Of a DNA stretch of 8,158 nt, positions 6,888 through 8,158 are shown one piece after another. The position numbers and the translations under genes are program-made. Each line of letters begins with the position of its first letter. The first letter of the stretch is position 1. The DNA comes from an uncultured Alphaproteobacteria bacterium (lineage in GTDB: Bacteria; Pseudomonadota; Alphaproteobacteria; Caulobacterales; Parvularculaceae), in NCBI GenBank assembly GCA_938003575.1, contig CALKYG010000401.1, positions 1 to 8,158 on the forward strand, written 5' to 3'. The notes below the pieces were generated by a model. The model had not been told where the DNA came from and ran no database searches. It saw nothing but the letters and a program-made list of their open reading frames with translations.

Positions 6888-8158
6888 TCAGCCTCCGAAA
6901 TCGTAGGTCACCCGCACGCCGAACGTTCGCGGCCGCGACGGTCCGAAATAGTGCGCCGGAAGAACGTTTCCGCCTTCGGCGACGCCGGTGTAGTAGAGAA
7001 CATTGGTGAGGTTCTCGACATAGCCGATGATCGACCAGCCGGCGTTCGCCTGATAACCGAGCCGAAGCGCGACCTCCGCATAGCCTTCATTCAGCCCCTC
7101 CGGCAGGCGCAGCAGGCCGCCATAGGTGTCGGTCTGGCCGAAAACCTCCGCGGACGCCTTCACCGCGCCCGGTCCGAGCGGCGCCGTCATGCGAAGAACG
7201 GCGGATCCGGAGAATTTCGGAACGGAGGGTTGCGCCTGGCCTTCACAGGCAAGCGTGCCGTCGCAGAGCGCCTGCGCCTCGGTCACTTCGGAATCCGCAT
7301 AGGCGCCGGTGACCATGAGATCGAAATACTCGCCGAGCGGCGCGGTCGCCGAACCCTCTATCCCCCATCCCTTCACCTTGCCGACATTGTCGACGACGAT
7401 GCCGCCGCCGGTGCCCGGCACGATGACCTGAAGATCCTTGTAAATGTAATAATAGACGTTGGCGTCGAGCTTGACGCCGCCGAGCGCGCCTTTCGTTCCG
7501 ACTTCGTACGACCACGCCGTCTCCGGCGCAAACGAGTCCGGAAGCGCGTCGCCGGGGTTGAGATTGAGACAGCTCGTATCGAACGGGCCGCAGAATGGAA
7601 TGCTGTCATCCGCGATCGTGAAGCTGCCGAAGCCGCCGGACTTGAAGCCGCGCGTCGCGCTCGCAAAGACCATCCAATCGTCATTCGGACGATAGCGGGC
7701 GATGAAGCGCGGCGTGAACGCGTCCCAGCTCTGCTTGTCCGTCAGAAAATCGGTCGTCGTGAAGCCAAGCGCCCAATACGGTCCGAGCTGGCTCGAAACC
7801 GGAAGCGCGTTGATGCCGAACTCCTTCGTATCGTCAGAATAGCGCAGGCCGACGCCGACATCGAAACGCTCGCCGAGTTTCAGCGTTGCGTCGACATAAG
7901 CGGCCCATCCCTTATACCGGCCGCGAACCTGATTCCGCTCAAGCAATCCGTCAGGGCTCGGCGTGAACGCATAGCCGTAATACGCGAAGTAAGACGCGCA
8001 GTCGTTAAACCCGTAATAGCTGAGGTAATAGGCGCAGAAGAAATCCTCGTCGCCCTGCTGCGAAAACAGGACGTCGATATTCTCATCGTAGTAAGAAACG
8101 CCCGCATACCACGAGAACGGGCCTTCATTATCGGACACGAGGCGAAGCTCCTGTTCGA
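6888..8158 (-). CDS. TonB-dependent outer-membrane receptor, C-terminal barrel part (5' end beyond window)
   Basis: The last 422 residues of a TonB-dependent receptor are visible; the plug domain, signal peptide and TonB box lie outside. Reading is open to the window edge and begins EQELRLVS, a conserved post-plug barrel segment, so the GTG at 8136-8138 is an internal valine codon, not a start. Further family marks, numbered from the first visible full codon, are GLRYSDDTKEF, RGFKSGGFG (169-177), PETAWSYEVGTKG (211-223), ENLTNVLYY and the terminal strand RTFGVRVTYDFGG (410-422). It should form a 22-strand outer-membrane barrel importing a substrate with TonB/ExbBD energy; iron chelates, B12, sugars or other organics are all possible. 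The predicted loops carry three close cysteine pairs (41/53, 189/196, 298/304), and residues 39-64 are unusually rich in Tyr and Phe. It is followed by two hairpins, then the membrane-protein and aminotransferase genes. Confidence 0.94.
   Translation of the reverse strand, partial: EQELRLVSDNEGPFSWYAGVSYYDENIDVLFSQQGDEDFFCAYYLSYYGFNDCASYFAYYGYAFTPSPDGLLERNQVRGRYKGWAAYVDATLKLGERFDVGVGLRYSDDTKEFGINALPVSSQLGPYWALGFTTTDFLTDKQSWDAFTPRFIARYRPNDDWMVFASATRGFKSGGFGSFTIADDSIPFCGPFDTSCLNLNPGDALPDSFAPETAWSYEVGTKGALGGVKLDANVYYYIYKDLQVIVPGTGGGIVVDNVGKVKGWGIEGSATAPLGEYFDLMVTGAYADSEVTEAQALCDGTLACEGQAQPSVPKFSGSAVLRMTAPLGPGAVKASAEVFGQTDTYGGLLRLPEGLNEGYAEVALRLGYQANAGWSIIGYVENLTNVLYYTGVAEGGNVLPAHYFGPSRPRTFGVRVTYDFGG

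Noticed and set aside
8136..8138. GTG as a start codon of the receptor gene.
   Set aside because: The frame is open upstream to the window edge and encodes EQELRL, a conserved receptor segment, so the gene simply continues outside.
1..8158. CRISPR arrays, tRNA or rRNA genes, insertion sequences, phage or defence genes.
   Set aside because: No regularly spaced repeats, no terminal inverted repeats with a transposase, and no RNA-gene or defence-gene signatures were found; nearly all the sequence is filled by the five genes described.

Overview
The window reads as ordinary, gene-dense, GC-rich chromosome from a Gram-negative bacterium, most likely an alphaproteobacterium. The outer-membrane TonB-dependent receptor is of the type expanded in Sphingomonadales, Caulobacterales and marine Hyphomonadaceae-like lineages, and the HrpB helicase is a proteobacterial family. 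The lineage is inferred from protein style and base composition only. No tRNA, rRNA, CRISPR array, insertion sequence or phage gene was seen.

Left part (1-2110, minus strand): a cytochrome P450 gene is followed, 119 bases downstream, by a TetR-family regulator gene that starts at TTG behind a strong ribosome binding site. No ferredoxin or ferredoxin reductase gene is next to the P450, so its electron donor must be encoded elsewhere. A 10-base repeat with a CTAG core occurs on both sides of the regulator gene and is a candidate operator. Middle (2202-4637, plus strand): a complete hrpB-type DEAH-box helicase gene, divergent from the P450 gene across 91 bases and ending only 3 bases from the convergent aminotransferase gene.

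Right part (4641-8158, minus strand): three genes in one direction, in transcription order: a TonB-dependent receptor (5' end outside the window), an unrecognised six-helix inner-membrane protein, and a class III PLP-dependent aminotransferase. The last two are 21 bases apart and probably co-transcribed. The receptor is separated from them by 97 non-coding bases holding two hairpins, the second resembling an intrinsic terminator. A reasonable but unproven reading is a small uptake-and-catabolism unit for an amine or amino-acid-like compound.

The most novel item is the six-helix membrane protein. It appears to be built from three copies of a two-helix hairpin. The second helix of each copy carries the same spaced signature, D-x2-[D/N]-x3-W-x7-E-x-[E/N], and the charge pattern and cysteine positions agree with a single N-in/C-in topology.
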